Under the pieces are notes generated by a model that was not told the origin of the DNA, made no database searches, and saw only the letters and a list, made by a program, of their open reading frames with translations. Position numbers and translations under genes: made by a program. Below are positions 36,301 to 54,600 of a DNA stretch of 64,000 bases, piece after piece. The stretch is from Rhynchonema sp. JSB1_4 (taxonomy: Eukaryota; Nematoda; Chromadorea; Monhysterida; Xyalidae), in contig JASAMV010003182.1 of the NCBI GenBank assembly GCA_030248065.1, positions 1 to 64,000 of the forward strand, written 5' to 3'. How positions within the stretch are numbered: position 1 is the first letter of the stretch; each line of letters opens with the position of its first letter.

Positions 36301-36401
36301 GAATCTTGGTTCGATCGTGTTCCACTAATGGTGTTCTGTGCATTCACCAGCAAATTAGACATTGTGCCCACGAGTGCTAGTAGTACCCAAGTGGACGCCA
36401 T
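27321..36401 (-). CDS. Receptor guanylyl cyclase-like protein, paralogue B (catalytic residues degenerate)
   Basis: Same gene plan and order as paralogue A, whose exons align one to one. ATG 36401 starts the signal peptide ([19 protein letters not shown]); exon 1 is 36401-36260. Ectodomain exons run to about 31580; one intron (32690-34415) is enlarged by a 1.6 kb insertion. The transmembrane exon is about 31510-31425. The kinase-homology exons include [18 protein letters not shown] (30880-30970), [12 protein letters not shown] (29935-30075) and the region encoding the [11 protein letters not shown] counterpart (29405-29560). Cyclase exons are at 28562-28375, 28180-28010 and 27935-27840; the last exons end at TGA 27321 ([11 protein letters not shown]). 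The same non-canonical residues appear as in A: VEMGNF at metal site one, GSGVIG at metal site two, and Glu for the catalytic Asn. Their retention in two diverged copies with open frames suggests selection for a non-catalytic role, or a family-wide change that predates duplication. Exact splice borders are approximate. Confidence 0.85.
32758..34395. mobile_element. Non-autonomous inverted-repeat transposon in an intron of paralogue B
   Basis: The ends are imperfect inverted repeats. The left end reads GGGTACTAGTGAAGGGGGCG then CATTCAAAAGCAGCTGAAAT. The right end, reversed, reads GTGGGTACTAGTGGAGCAGG then CATTCGAAACAGCTACAATT. They share about 60 bp of similarity. A candidate 5 bp duplication ATGAA flanks it (32753-32757 and 34396-34400). 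Paralogue A has a short intron at this position with no such insertion, so it arrived after the duplication or was lost from A. No transposase ORF is present. The interior is GC-rich with long internal palindromes. The superfamily is uncertain. Confidence 0.7.
33190..33572. repeat. Long foldback (inverted repeat) inside the intronic insertion
   Basis: Arms of about 170 bp (33190-33362 and 33401-33572) are inverted copies around a 38 bp spacer. For example aacacacaaaaataaagcaa on the left matches ttggtttatttttgtgtgtt on the right, with catggccgcactt / aagtgcggccatg further out. A second, outer pair (about 33077-33110 and 34165-34200) and a direct repeat (gcgcgagaccgattt near 33150 and 34136) add complexity. 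It would form a very stable hairpin in DNA or RNA. Confidence 0.8.
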
Positions 36402-37376
36402 GTCACTATAGATTATTGAACGAATTGGCCACCTGTACAATAATAAGAAGCCCTATTTCAAAATCCCTTCTGTCCCTTAACATTGCCTGCACGAATCGCT
36501 GGTGATCACTGTCCTTTTACTTGAGGTTGCCCAATCTACTTAATTTGCTTAGAAGCACACCTTGTTTGGGACCTCTGCAAACTTTCGCCAGGAACAGACG
36601 ATTCGTACCAGCAATGCGCGTCAATGTAACCGGGTGGAAAGAAGGCAGCTGGCTGCAGGTGCGTCAGATCTTCGTGACGTGATGATAAAGTTGCTGTCCA
36701 TAGAACCCATAACTAAGCATGACCTAGATATTCGGCAAGCTTCTTGCTTGTCGGCTTACAGTAACCATGGCGCATTAGTTGCGTGCCAGTGAGCAGGATC
36801 GTGAAACAAAGAACAGTTGCTGCGAAGCTTGGTTCGTCAGCTCATTAGCGTGATTTCCATCACCCTTAAATAGATTAGCAAGTCAACAAGCACCGTGTCA
36901 CAAGATCCAATACACAAATTATTGAAACTTCGGTGATTTTGTAATCTGCGTAGACCAACTAACGAGCAAAATGATATGTATTCAAGGCAGTCACTGAGTC
37001 GATAAAATATAAAACGCCACAGTATGAACGATCAGCAGTCACTCAATTTATTCTTCTTATTCTGCGCACTTTGATTTTGTCTTCTTTCACAAGTTGTCAT
37101 TGCGAACAGAAAAGTGTGATTATGTTCATTACTGTTTTAAGACTCGATGATTTGCAGTACAGTGAGTCTTAAAATCCTGGGTATTATATAGCGCCGAAAG
37201 CGAAAAGAAGAAAATGTATTGGCGTTGTTCGTTCAATTGGTATTTGTCTTTATTATATCTTTTTTGAAAAAGAAAGATCGAAATGATCAAAAAAACTTCA
37301 CAGTCCATACAAAACAGTCCTTCACAGTCCTTACATCACACATCAACAAATCTTGTGATGGCTTTTCAGTCAGGGG
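36402..37376. other. Intergenic, no gene seen
   Basis: It lies between the 5' end of cyclase paralogue B and the 3' end of the first MSP-domain gene. It should contain the paralogue B promoter. No ORF with recognisable content was found. Confidence 0.5.
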
Positions 37377-38025
37377 CTAGCCCTTGGCTGTTGCCAATGC
37401 GTCTTCAGCACGGCGATCGGCTCCTGCGTCAGCGCCAGGCTGGCTCCTGGCTGACAATCCGATGGTCAACTCATAAGGCGAACCGCCGGCTTCCTGGAAT
37501 ATTTTGACATCAGTTTGGTTTGTCAAGTGAAACGTCAATATCTGAGAATGCTACGTATCACCACCTGCGGCGTCCCGACATTGCCGGCCTTCATAAACAA
37601 CACGACCAAACGGCCCTCCTTTGGATCGCCGGGCTGCGAAATCGTAAAAGCGTCATCAATGTAGGTAACCGTCAGCTTAGTTGACTAATTAGTCACCAGG
37701 TTGCAGCCGTAGATTGTAAAATTGAGGCATCAACTGACCAGACGAACGATATTGATTCTCTTGCTCGTGCCGGGCTCGATGAATGAGAACATCGGATTCA
37801 CTCGATAGTGAGCGTCGTCAGAACTTTGATCTTGGTGGCCACCTAGGTATTACACGAAAAAAAGAAATGCAAGAAAAATGTATAAACCCACTGATCAAGC
37901 GAACCACCAACTTTTTCACCACTGTGATTTTGGATCGTGAATGTCTTCTCATCACCGCTGGCCAGAAAGTCCAAATACCGCGGGTCAGCACGCACATCGT
38001 CCGGATCAGCAAATGAATCGCCCAT
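37377..38025 (-). pseudogene. MSP-domain (sperm class-P-like) protein, frameshifted copy
   Basis: Four exons mirror the intact neighbour at 38523-39171. Exon 1 is 38025-37912 (MGDSFADPDDVRADPRYLDF, then SGDEKTFTIQNHSGEK). Exon 2 lies about 37844-37740 (VATKIK...YRVNPMFSFIEPGTSKRIN). Exon 3 lies about 37635-37567 (PGDPKEGRLVVLFMKAGNVG). Exon 4 is about 37498-37377 (EAGGSPYELTIGLSAR, then an Ala/Asp/Arg tail, TAG). One base is missing in exon 2 between KIK and SDDAHYRVN, where the neighbour reads KIRCSNNACYRVN, so the frame breaks inside the core beta-sandwich. The EAYQAGG motif is shortened to EAGG. The splice sites look preserved, so the lesion may be recent or a sequencing error. Confidence 0.72.
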
Positions 38026-38522
38026 CTTTGCAGCGGATTCGCTTGAGTGAATTTGATAGTAGCTGGCGATGTGCTAAAGCGACGAAATTACTGTCGTTGA
38101 AAATTGAATTCGAAAACTGTCACCGTTTCTGCGTGACTTGTGGGCGGTTTGAGGACGTGGATACCCTTGAAAAGAGATTAGATACCGTAGCTCTCCTTAA
38201 ATTTCGATTGGTGTTGCAAAACGAGTCACACTAACAATATCAGTCAGTCAATTTTACTTCTCATCGTTCTGCATCTTGACATCATTCCGTTTCGCAAGGT
38301 TGTTTGATTACCGACAAAAAAGTGTTTGGGATCACTGGTTTGAAGTCTGGTCACAATGGTGTTTCGATTGAATCATATCACTGTTGAAACTTTGAAAAAA
38401 ATTTAGCGCCATTCAGTTCGGTTCTTCTCAAAAAATTAATCGAAAAAATTTGGAAAACTTTTTACAGCCTACTATCACATCATTTATCACATTCGTGGTC
38501 TTCCTTTTAGATTCAGTGTCTA

Positions 38523-39171
38523 TCATTCGGCAGGTGGCGGTGTACCTTCAGCGCCACCTTCGGCCGGTGCCGCGGCACCTGCGTCTGCACCCGCGTCGGC
38601 GCCAGCGTCCGCCGCCGGGGCTGCTGCCTCCTCGTTCTTGGCCGACATTTGGATGGTCAATTCTTGTGGTGAACCGCCGGCTTGATAGGCTTCCTGCAAA
38701 TAAAAATAAAAATAGTTTGACTTCTATTTGCCACATGAAATAAAGCATCGGCATCAGAGTGTCACGTGTCATGACCTGCGACGTTCCGGCGCTGCCGGCC
38801 GGCTGAAACAACACGACCAAACGGTCGTCCTTCGGGTCGCCGGCCTGAAACAAAAGTAAAACGTTACGATTTTCTTGGACAAATCTCCGAATTGAATATT
38901 GAAACATTAACCAACCAGTCGTTTGACAGTGATGGTGGTCGGCTGACCAGGCTCGGCAAATGAGAACACAGGATTCACTCGATAGCAGGCGTTGTTTGAG
39001 CAACGGATCTTGATGGCCATCTAAAAAACGAAAATCCTGTGAACCTAGGTGCCAATAGCGATCAAGCTCGTCCCTCACTTTGTCAGTGCCGGCATTGTTG
39101 AGCGTAAATGTCTTCTCGCCACCGCTGGCCGGAAAGTCCAATGACGTTGGATCAGCAGTCACATCACCCAT
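38523..39171 (-). CDS. MSP-domain (sperm class-P-like) small protein
   Basis: Four exons (39171-39079, 39020-38916, 38844-38776, 38693-38523) splice in phase to a 145-residue protein. The domain reads TADPTSLDFPASGGEKTFTL, then NNAGTDK, MAIKIRCSNNACYRVNPVFS, FAEPGQPTTITVKRL and AGDPKDDRLVVLFQPAG. This matches the one-domain MSP fold of nematode sperm class-P/major sperm proteins, which are cytoskeletal in crawling sperm. VAP-type MSP domains are alternatives, but here there is no coiled coil or membrane anchor. The C-terminal exon adds a low-complexity Ala/Asp/Gly/Pro tail with ADAG repeats, not typical of the family. Sperm expression is inferred from family only. It sits 0.5 kb from a frameshifted tandem copy in the same orientation. 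Confidence 0.88.
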
Positions 39172-39881
39172 TTTGAGTCGGATTTGGTTGAGTGGTTGTG
39201 GTGATGATAACGGAAAAGTCGATCTTGAAAATGTTGCTCAGCGGTCCTCGAAGTCGATGAAATCGGTTGCGTTGAGAAAGAAAATGAATAAAAATTCTCA
39301 TTTTGTCACGCTATTTGTACGATCCAATGGGCAGACATGTTCTGCAAAAACAAGGCTGGATAGGTGTGATGAAAATGAGATAGTAGACTCACAATAAACG
39401 TTGCGTGTTTTCAAAACACTGCTTTGCGTTGAGGTTAGATTAGCTGTTCCAAGCAAATAATTTACTAAAAGTCTCCTTTGTGCAAATAAACCTTTACAAC
39501 CAGCACCCGATCACATTTGAATTGCCGCACGTCACGCTTGACCTTGTCACAACAAGCAGCGCTTTGGTTTGCTGACGCTCACAAAGATGTTGCACAATGT
39601 TCAGCGCTCTACTCTGGGCCACATAATCAAACTTTATTGCATCATTTTATTTTCTCCTTTCGCAAAGAAATGTGTGCACTTTAAACTTTAATTTTCTTCG
39701 AAGTTGCCTGCAGATAAGATTAATATATTTAGGCTTCCGATAGCATTCTCTGCTGCTTTGCTTTGCTTTGATCCAAAAAATCGTTTACTTGCGATTCACG
39801 CCATTGCAATTTTCAAGTATTTTATTTTCAGGTTCTTTTCCAGAATCGAACAAGGCAGATCTCCAATCCAAGGTCAATGTC
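39172..39881. other. Intergenic between divergent MSP and kinase genes
   Basis: Shared upstream region of two divergently oriented genes. The kinase reading frame extends upstream to a plausible acceptor at 39831, so the real first coding exon may lie further left; I could not identify it. Confidence 0.45.
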
Positions 39882-47276
<7,395 letters not shown>

Positions 47277-48081
47277 TTGCTCACTTCCAATTACTTCACG
47301 TCATTTAATCCCGCGCTTTCCTGTCGTTTACCAATGTTTTGGATGATTTGTGTTTACGTTCAAAACTGCCTCACACGCTATAGCTCAGCATTCTGAATGA
47401 GCGTTGTGTGTGTCTAATCCCGTATGATCTACTGTATATTTCTCAACTGTTGTTGTTAAAAATCGAGTCAGTGCGGTTCGTTCCATACATCTGGTGATAT
47501 ATACTTGGTGCTCCTATTTGTTACAGGTGTCTAGATTTTTGTGTTGGTATTTAAAAAAGGTATGGTAATCCCGCCGTTACTAGAGAATCTGGTTTGAAGA
47601 GCGCCGGAATCGGTGATTTATATTGGCTGATCATGACTGGCTGCCACAATCATACAACGTGATGCGTTGACATCTTAACCAAGACTGATCATTTCTCCAT
47701 TGCCACATGTGATATACATACTGTTGCGCAGAGAAGAAAATTTTTCCCCATGCTGTTGCACATGAACACGTTTGAAAGCACATGCTTTGTACGAACAGAA
47801 ACCACTCTTGTAAGACCATCATACGACCTTATGAATCACGCTGACTGAAGTACAAATATTGCGCTGATTTTGTAAAGAAAGACGTAACGCATACAAGTGC
47901 CACTGTGTGTGTGCATGTCCAAGGCGTCATGTTGGTTTCTCGCTTAGTTACACCCGAAATTATAATACTGCATAGGGTTATGCAAACAACTCGCACATTA
48001 CGTTTGTGAAGGTGATGGCTTGATATTTTTCGCGCTTGGCGCGAAACCTATGATCCTGCGGTGGTCGTGGACACTGATATT
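47277..48081. other. Intergenic, no gene seen
   Basis: Probable 3' region of the kinase gene and upstream region of the next gene. Only short frames without recognisable content. Confidence 0.5.
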
Positions 48082-48665
48082 ATGCGGGATCCGGAAAACA
48101 AACAAAAGGAAAGGGATACAAGCCGCATGTCGTTCGAACAAGCGCTGTTTACTCTACTCTGCTCGATCGTGATTCTAGTGTGAGTTTCGAAATTGTTTGC
48201 TGAATTTCTTTACTTTTGTCTTCATGTTCTCCGTTTTGATGCCGACGATGACCTGGAACCTGGAAGACCCCGTAAGACGTACGTAAAAAGTCTGATTTTA
48301 ATTTCATTGACACTTGGGTGCATCATTTGCCGCAGAATAGGAAAGCCTTTGATTAATTCACTAATTTTTCAAGAGAAAACATTTGCAGCTTCGTTGCGTC
48401 GTTCATGCTCTGCTCAAATCAGTTCATTCTCTGCGTACACAGCTGGTGCTGTCGTGATGTCAGCTACGATCATGCGTCCACAGTCGATGATGTTTCACAA
48501 CACTGCTCATTCCATGACATTCCTGAGCATTTACCTGACCGGGGTTGGTCAAAACAATTACAATGCCCTCAAACAGTACTGCAGTCAAGTGGATTTGTGC
48601 GTCATTTTATCCCTGAAAAGACTACTGTTAGCTTTGACAACCACCAATTTCAGCTGACCACATGA
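48082..48665 (+). CDS. Small single-pass membrane protein, family unknown
   Basis: Two exons, 48082-48179 and 48389-48665, give 124 residues. The first exon has a charged N-terminus (MRDPENKQKERDTSR) and ends within a hydrophobic run (ALFTLLCSIVILV). The second continues it in phase (FVASFMLC), so a single transmembrane helix is rebuilt exactly across the splice, which supports the model. The remainder is hydrophilic with several Cys and His. No signal peptide and no known family. A polypyrimidine-AG at about 48651 could instead open a different last exon (DHMTITITPSSFSPDSVRRP, ending TGA near 48810), so the C-terminus is uncertain. Confidence 0.55.
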
Positions 48666-48810
48666 CGATCACAATTACGCCCTCTTCGTTTTCACCCGAT
48701 TCAGTCCGACGACCGGCGGGACGCACAGCCAGACAATTGCTGGACGTTGGTGGCAGCAGAATACCGTCGCTCAAGAAGAAACAGACAATTGTTGGTCATA
48801 TCTGACTCAG

Positions 48811-49186
48811 CGAGTCTGATGGTTTATAGGCCATGTGCCCAGAAGCACATGAAGCTTTAACAGATGCAACAAAACAGCTAGACGAAGGGTCAGATACGGC
48901 CGGCTTGAAGTTTAACTTGCTCATCATAGCTTATTCCATTCTGGTGATTGTGCGTGCTTTTGCAAAACGTGCTTTTGAGAGCAGTAAAACATTGCGCTGG
49001 CTTTATTATCGTTTTTGGACTCTTCAGAACACATACTGTACAGTGTACAGTAGCACCTGGAAGCAATGACAGAAATTATAAAATCTTTAGCATTTAGAAA
49101 ACAGCACTTCTGAACGACCGGTGACGTAAAAGGCCATCATATACATACGCACAGAGCATGTTAGATAATATTTGCCATAACTTTGA
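48811..49186. other. No gene recognised
   Basis: One 78-codon plus-strand frame (48833-49069) has a hydrophobic stretch (FNLLIIAYSILVIVRAF) but no splice partner or family. It lies between convergent genes, so it probably contains 3' ends. Confidence 0.4.
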
Positions 49187-51211
49187 TCACAATGCTGACC
49201 GTTTCATCAACCTCTCCACCCTATAGCGATCCATCTTATATTTCTGTGTGAGCTCGATGTCCCTATCCATGGCCATAAAGGCCAATATCTTGCCAACCAC
49301 GGGACTGGTCATAAAACCCTCGGCCGAAAAGCCGACATTAACAATAACGGATTTCGGATGTTTTGGATGTCGATCCAGAATCGCCTCGAGGTCGTGGGCG
49401 TGACAAAAGATGCAACGCTCAATGATCGCTGGCTGACTGCTGTCTAAGTACGGGTAGTGCTGGCGGACGTAGCGACGAGTGTTCTCAATCTGAAGTTGTT
49501 TTCGAATATATACCTCATTTATGGACTTCGGCACACGCCTGATTAGCGTCATAACGAATGTGGTTAGTGTGTATAGTCCATCCATCAGCTCATGACATTT
49601 TTTTCCAGCTGAGAAGCTTGGTAGGATCCAGTGCTGTTCCGGTTTCGGTGGGCCTACGAAAAAGAAATGAAAGAGAAATCGGTGTTTATTTTATTTTTGT
49701 GCGCCGTTTCTCTGACATTGCCTTGCGGAGGAACAGTTTTTCACAACGGAACCTGAACCTCCTGCACAAAAGTGCCATGAGCTGATGGATAGACTATACT
49801 GTACATCGTGCTTGCGTGTATGACAACGACGATGACACTTCCACCAGAAGTGTCAATGGTCTCCTCACCTGTCCACTGATGTCCACCAAATCTCTGTAAT
49901 TCGGATCGCATACGGTTCCCGAGGCATGACAGATTTTGATCAGATCCGGATACTCCAGGGCAGGTTGACCGTAAATCTTCTCCTCCGGCATCTGGCTGAT
50001 CACCGTGAAACCGCTGTGCGCACTGTAGGCACCTGAAGATTTGTGTGTGTTGTGCTTTCAGATAGATTTTCCAACAATATTGAAACCTTGTTTCAAGCTC
50101 CTCCAGTACAAATGCGCCGTTGCTTCAGTGGTGACCAGAGACTTGAATTCGGGCACAAATTTAGTCGACCAGGCGCCGGCTGCGATGATCAGTTTGTCAC
50201 ACTTGAAACATCTAGAGTTGTCGCAGTGCACCAGCACTTGATTGTTTGGTTGAATCTAAATTTAAAGCAATGTCACAGTCCTTTTCAAGGTTGTTGTTTC
50301 ACCATAATTTAGAAAATTGGGTTTTTGTTATCATGTACATTGGAGATAGACCTGATCCCGTGGCAGCTGTTTTGAAGTGGCAACAAAACTAAACAACCTC
50401 ATATCGTTCCACGTTGCATGAATCGACCAGAGTTCCTCCCATTCTGGTGAACACATCCTGCACAGCCTGAACACATTTGTGGGCACGCAGCACGCCACTG
50501 CCCGGCTCATAGATCGCTCGATGGTGCGGGTAGTGGATAGTGGGAAAGCGTACGGCTAGTTCTTGGGGATCCAGTAAATCGTGAGCAACGTTGTGTTCTG
50601 AAGGAGGTTAAAGAAAAATCACCAGGTAAATAACATGCGATTTGGCCGAACCCTTTTCCCGCTAGCTTTTCATGTCCGCCGAGAAATCGTCCAAAAACGT
50701 GGCTGTATCGTAACTGAACGTCAATCGACCGGTTGGGACGAGTAATTGCTGCGAGGTCTGGACGTAGATTGCGATTGCAGATTATAATTTACATACTCAC
50801 ACGTATTTAACTCAATTTTTTCAACAAGCTTTTCAGTGATAAACTACTGAAACCTCCTTCTCCAGCCACCACCACAGCTGCCGCGAGTCCAATATAACGG
50901 CCATGTCTGGTGCCCCGGTGATTTTGAATGTGCGTGACTGGCCATGTGAACTACCGCGTGTGTGCGGCAGCGGGAATTGCTCGAGCAGAAGAACCTGAAT
51001 TCTGTGGGTCTCTTTGTCACAAAAACAAGCTACAGTACATACTGTATCAGGATTCAAGTCTTGATGCACCACGGCACACTTTGGAAGTCTGAATTATTAG
51101 CTTGGATAACAATGATCTGCCGACCTTCTTTCCGCTCTGAACTGCATGTAGAGCTGCCCATGAGCCAACGATGCCACCACCGATTACGCAAACATCAAAA
51201 TCTGACGTCAT
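49187..51211 (-). CDS. Sarcosine/L-pipecolate oxidase-like FAD-dependent amine oxidase
   Basis: ATG 51211 opens MTSDFDVCVIGGGIVGSWAA, a Rossmann FAD-binding GxGxxG. The next exon (about 50997-50850) carries VLLLEQFPLPHTRGSSHGQS, the MSOX/PIPOX family signature. Further exons encode LLVPTGRLTFSYDTATFLDD (about 50765-50660), FPTIHYPHHRAIYEPGSGVL (about 50600-50410), CDKLIIAAGAWSTK (about 50230-50080) and VISQMPEEKIYGQPALEYPD (about 50030-49875). The last exon (about 49490-49187) has RCIFCHAHDLEAILDRHP, retaining a Cys where this family attaches FAD covalently, and GFSAEGFMTSPVVGKILA. Family members oxidise N-methyl or cyclic amino acids in peroxisomes. The C-terminus (RSAL) is not a consensus peroxisomal SKL-type signal, so localisation is open. 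A MITE occupies the last intron. Borders are approximate. Confidence 0.87.
49568..49793. mobile_element. Short MITE in the last intron of the oxidase gene
   Basis: Inverted ends: GTATAGTCCATCCATCAGCT then CATGA at left, and CATGAGCTGATGGATAGACT then ATAC at right. Total about 226 bp with no coding capacity. Closely similar ends flank the nested cluster at 52255-55963, so this is a repeat family. I could not define the target duplication. A 17-codon frame inside (PTETGTALDPTKLLSWK) could be mistaken for an exon, but family alignment runs directly from DISGQ to IENTRRYV. Confidence 0.75.
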
Positions 51212-51667
51212 TTTGCTTCTCGAAACATGTGACTGAAGCAGAAGAAATAAAGTGCGTTATTTTCGCACTTGGGCACGCAAAAACATCAAGACAAGTCGTT
51301 TGCTTTTATTTCGAATCAAAACACTCGTAAAACCTGCTTGCGCTATCACAACAGTTCAGATAAGAGAAACAAAACATTTGAAATCAATCGAAGTTCGGAC
51401 AACAGCGCAGCAAAATATAAAGTCGCTTCACGTGGGCATCAGTTGCACTGGTTATATTTACAGGCAGACAATTTCAAGAACGAATTTCGTAAAACAATTT
51501 GCATAACAAAATAAAAATATCGAAGCTCGCTGTCGTTGTCATTTGTGTTGGTTATTCATCATGGCGATAAATTCTGAAGTGAAATAAATATGGTGGTACA
51601 CACAGTACTTTTACTGGAGGAAGAAAATCGACCAAAGATAACTTTTAGTGAGAAATAAAGAATAGAA

Positions 51668-54600
51668 TTAAAAATAACCATGATAATCTATTTTGCCATC
51701 TCCATTCAGATCGGCAGCCTTGAACATTTCAGCAACTTCTCTATCCGTCAGTGGTTCACCGAGATTGGCCATCACTCGTTGTAGCTCATCGGTGCTGATG
51801 TAACCGTTGCTGTCTTGGTCGAACAACTGTATGAAGACCTCGTCAGTGTGTGTGATCTTGGTGTGTTCCCGAGTTAGTACTCATGTGTTTCACCAAAGGG
51901 GCGCGAAATGAACAGCCGCCATGACAAAACTTGGGTGTTTACAAGAACAGCGATGTTTCACGCCGGCATGAACCCAACTGGTGGTGCTGTTTGTATGGCG
52001 ATTTGGCGATGGCCGGTGTACCACCTCTCTGTGCAAACACGGAGAAGAGCACCCGTGCACAGCTTATGGAGAGGTATTATCAGGAAGAAAATATACATAG
52101 ATTTCTTCTGCTTCTTTTAGTACCTACTAGATGGGACCCGTGCCTACGCCCCCCCTGAAGATCCGTTAGCATACCCAAAGCTACCCGTGAAAATTGACCC
52201 GTCCGCCCTTCCGAGGGAGGGGGCCACATACATACATGTACATACATACATACTGTATAGTCCAGCCACCAGCTCATGAGACGACTTTTTTTAAAGCTTG
52301 CTTGGCCGCATTCAAAAATGCTCCAGATAAGGTCGATTTATACTTCTGACTGCTGGGCAGTAGCAGTCAGAAAAATGTGACTTCCCACCCACTTGACTGC
52401 TACCCGGTTTATACTCGAAGGCAGTCAAAGCCGCGGCAGGCACAAAAAAAGTATAAACGCATTGGGGAGTCAGAGGCTGGCAGTCGCCGATTCTGACTGC
52501 CGGTAGTCAAAACTAGCAAGTTAAAAATTTTTAACTTTTTTTTGACTTCTGGTTCACTTTCTGCACACTTTATTTTGTTTGGGCGTATCAGCACATATAA
52601 TGTGAATACGTCAAGCACTTTTGAAGTAATTACATAACGGATGAACGGTGGGTGATGCAATTTTCAGGTGTTTTTCGCGCTTTGTCGCTTACGTACCCCA
52701 AAATGGCTGAGAAATCAAAAAGTTTGCTTGATGATGAAGGTAAACAGGCGCTAATCGATTGTGTGTTTGACGCACAGTCACTTGGGATTTGAAAAACAAA
52801 GAAATATTATGATATCGAGTACAAGAAGGACCAATGGATTCGAATTATGGACCTCCTCGACCCGGACCGCAAACTGTTTGAGAATAGTTTTGAAAGTACG
52901 TGAGACTGTCTGTAATTGGTCATATTTTAGGCTGGTTTACACTTTCATCGGGTGCTTGACCGTATTTGTAAGGGCTTTCTGTACCAAAAGTAATTTTTAT
53001 TTTAACCCTTAGCATCGAAAACAAAAACTGCCTGAGCGCTGATTGCCATGAAAACTGACTGGCATCACTGACTACAACAATACCTGCATGATATGTGTAT
53101 CAAAGTGCATATATTTTACAATTGCACAAATTGTATTGCTTTGTCGTCATAACAATTTTGACAATTTTTTGCTATCAATTCGAATTAGCAGCGCTAAACA
53201 CGTGCACATCTTGATATAAACCACCCAATCACAATACAATATCTCAGAACCAAAATTCATCACTATTTTACAGAAAATCAAATCGGTGTCGTCATCCCGG
53301 TCGTCTTTCATTTCCCGTCCTACTGATAGCGCGCCACTGCCAGGGCAATGAGCCACATCTACACGAAATCCCCCAATTCGCGATTTCAGCGTCGTTGTCA
53401 GAGAAATTGTTGGATCGATCAAATCTGAATCGACGCAGTCCATCATCGCTGCATTCCTTTCGCCAATCCCCCAGGCTGATGGTGCCATCCGGATTGTCGG
53501 CGTCGGGCATTTGTGGTGACGAATACCTGAAAAAAAGTAATCACAGTTTTTACGACCAAAATTACAGTATTTACCCGAAATGTGTTGACGATAGATAGAT
53601 GACCCAAGTCCGAAATTTGGGGGGGTCGACTCAAACTTGTTGACGATAGATAGATGGTGGGGGGGGGGGGTCGCCAAAAATCAAGGTATAATATAGTGTA
53701 CTAAGTAGGTAATAATGTGTAAATATTAATGAAAATGTACTTAGATGTATTAAATCCGCGCGTAGCGCGCGATTTTTTGCCTATTCGAGACAAAAAATAC
53801 CGATTTTGAGCCGTTTTGAGGCAAAAATACCCATTTTGGGGTCGAAATGTGTTGACGATAGATAGATTACTCCCAAAATTTGTTGACGATAGATAGATTT
53901 GCCCATAAGTGTTGACGATAGATAGATGAAATCAAAAAGTGTTGACGATAGATAGATGAATTTGGGGGGGACCCCCCACCCCCCCTCCCAAGTACTACCC
54001 TGGGATAGTGTAAAAACCTGAGGGGGAGATAGCATACCTGACGGGGGACCCCCTCCCCCCAGGCAGTGGTGTCGTTGAGAAATCGAAATTTTCCCATACC
54101 CAGCCCAATTTTCGGGAAATTTCCCATAGATACCCCCAAAAATCAAAAATTTCCCATACCAGGGGGTTTCTCCAAAAACTCAAAAATTGCCCATACCCGA
54201 GGGTGGGGGTTTTGAAAAAAATAACCCCAAAAATCGTCTAAAAGTGCCAAAAGTGGTCTAAAAAGTGCTTAATACAGAGTTTTCTTGCGGCAGCAAGCGA
54301 TTTTTGGAATTTTTGGACGAAAAATGGCCAATTTTGGTACTTCTCGGGGTCAAAAAGTCATTTCTTAGGGGTGCTTGTTCCAAAAGTGAAAAATTTCCCA
54401 TACCCCATACCCCCGGCCGATTTCCCATACCCCATACCTACCAGGGGGTACCCCCCCAACCCCCCAACCCCCCCAACGACACCACTGCCCCCAGGAACTA
54501 CACTGGGCTGGGCCGGGATTTTCTACTTTTGGATTGGGCCGGGCCGAAGATTTGGAAGTTCGGGCAGTGTCCGGCCCGACCCGGCCTGACTTTCTCAAAA

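Noticed and set aside
49600..49660. Possible extra exon (PTETGTALDPTKLLSWK) in the oxidase gene
   Set aside because: It lies inside a MITE, and family alignment runs straight from the exon before to the exon after.
53781..54146. Minus-strand frames with repeated IYRQH / LSSTL peptides
   Set aside because: They come from the 18 bp repeat TGTTGACGATAGATAGAT and G/C runs; not protein-coding.
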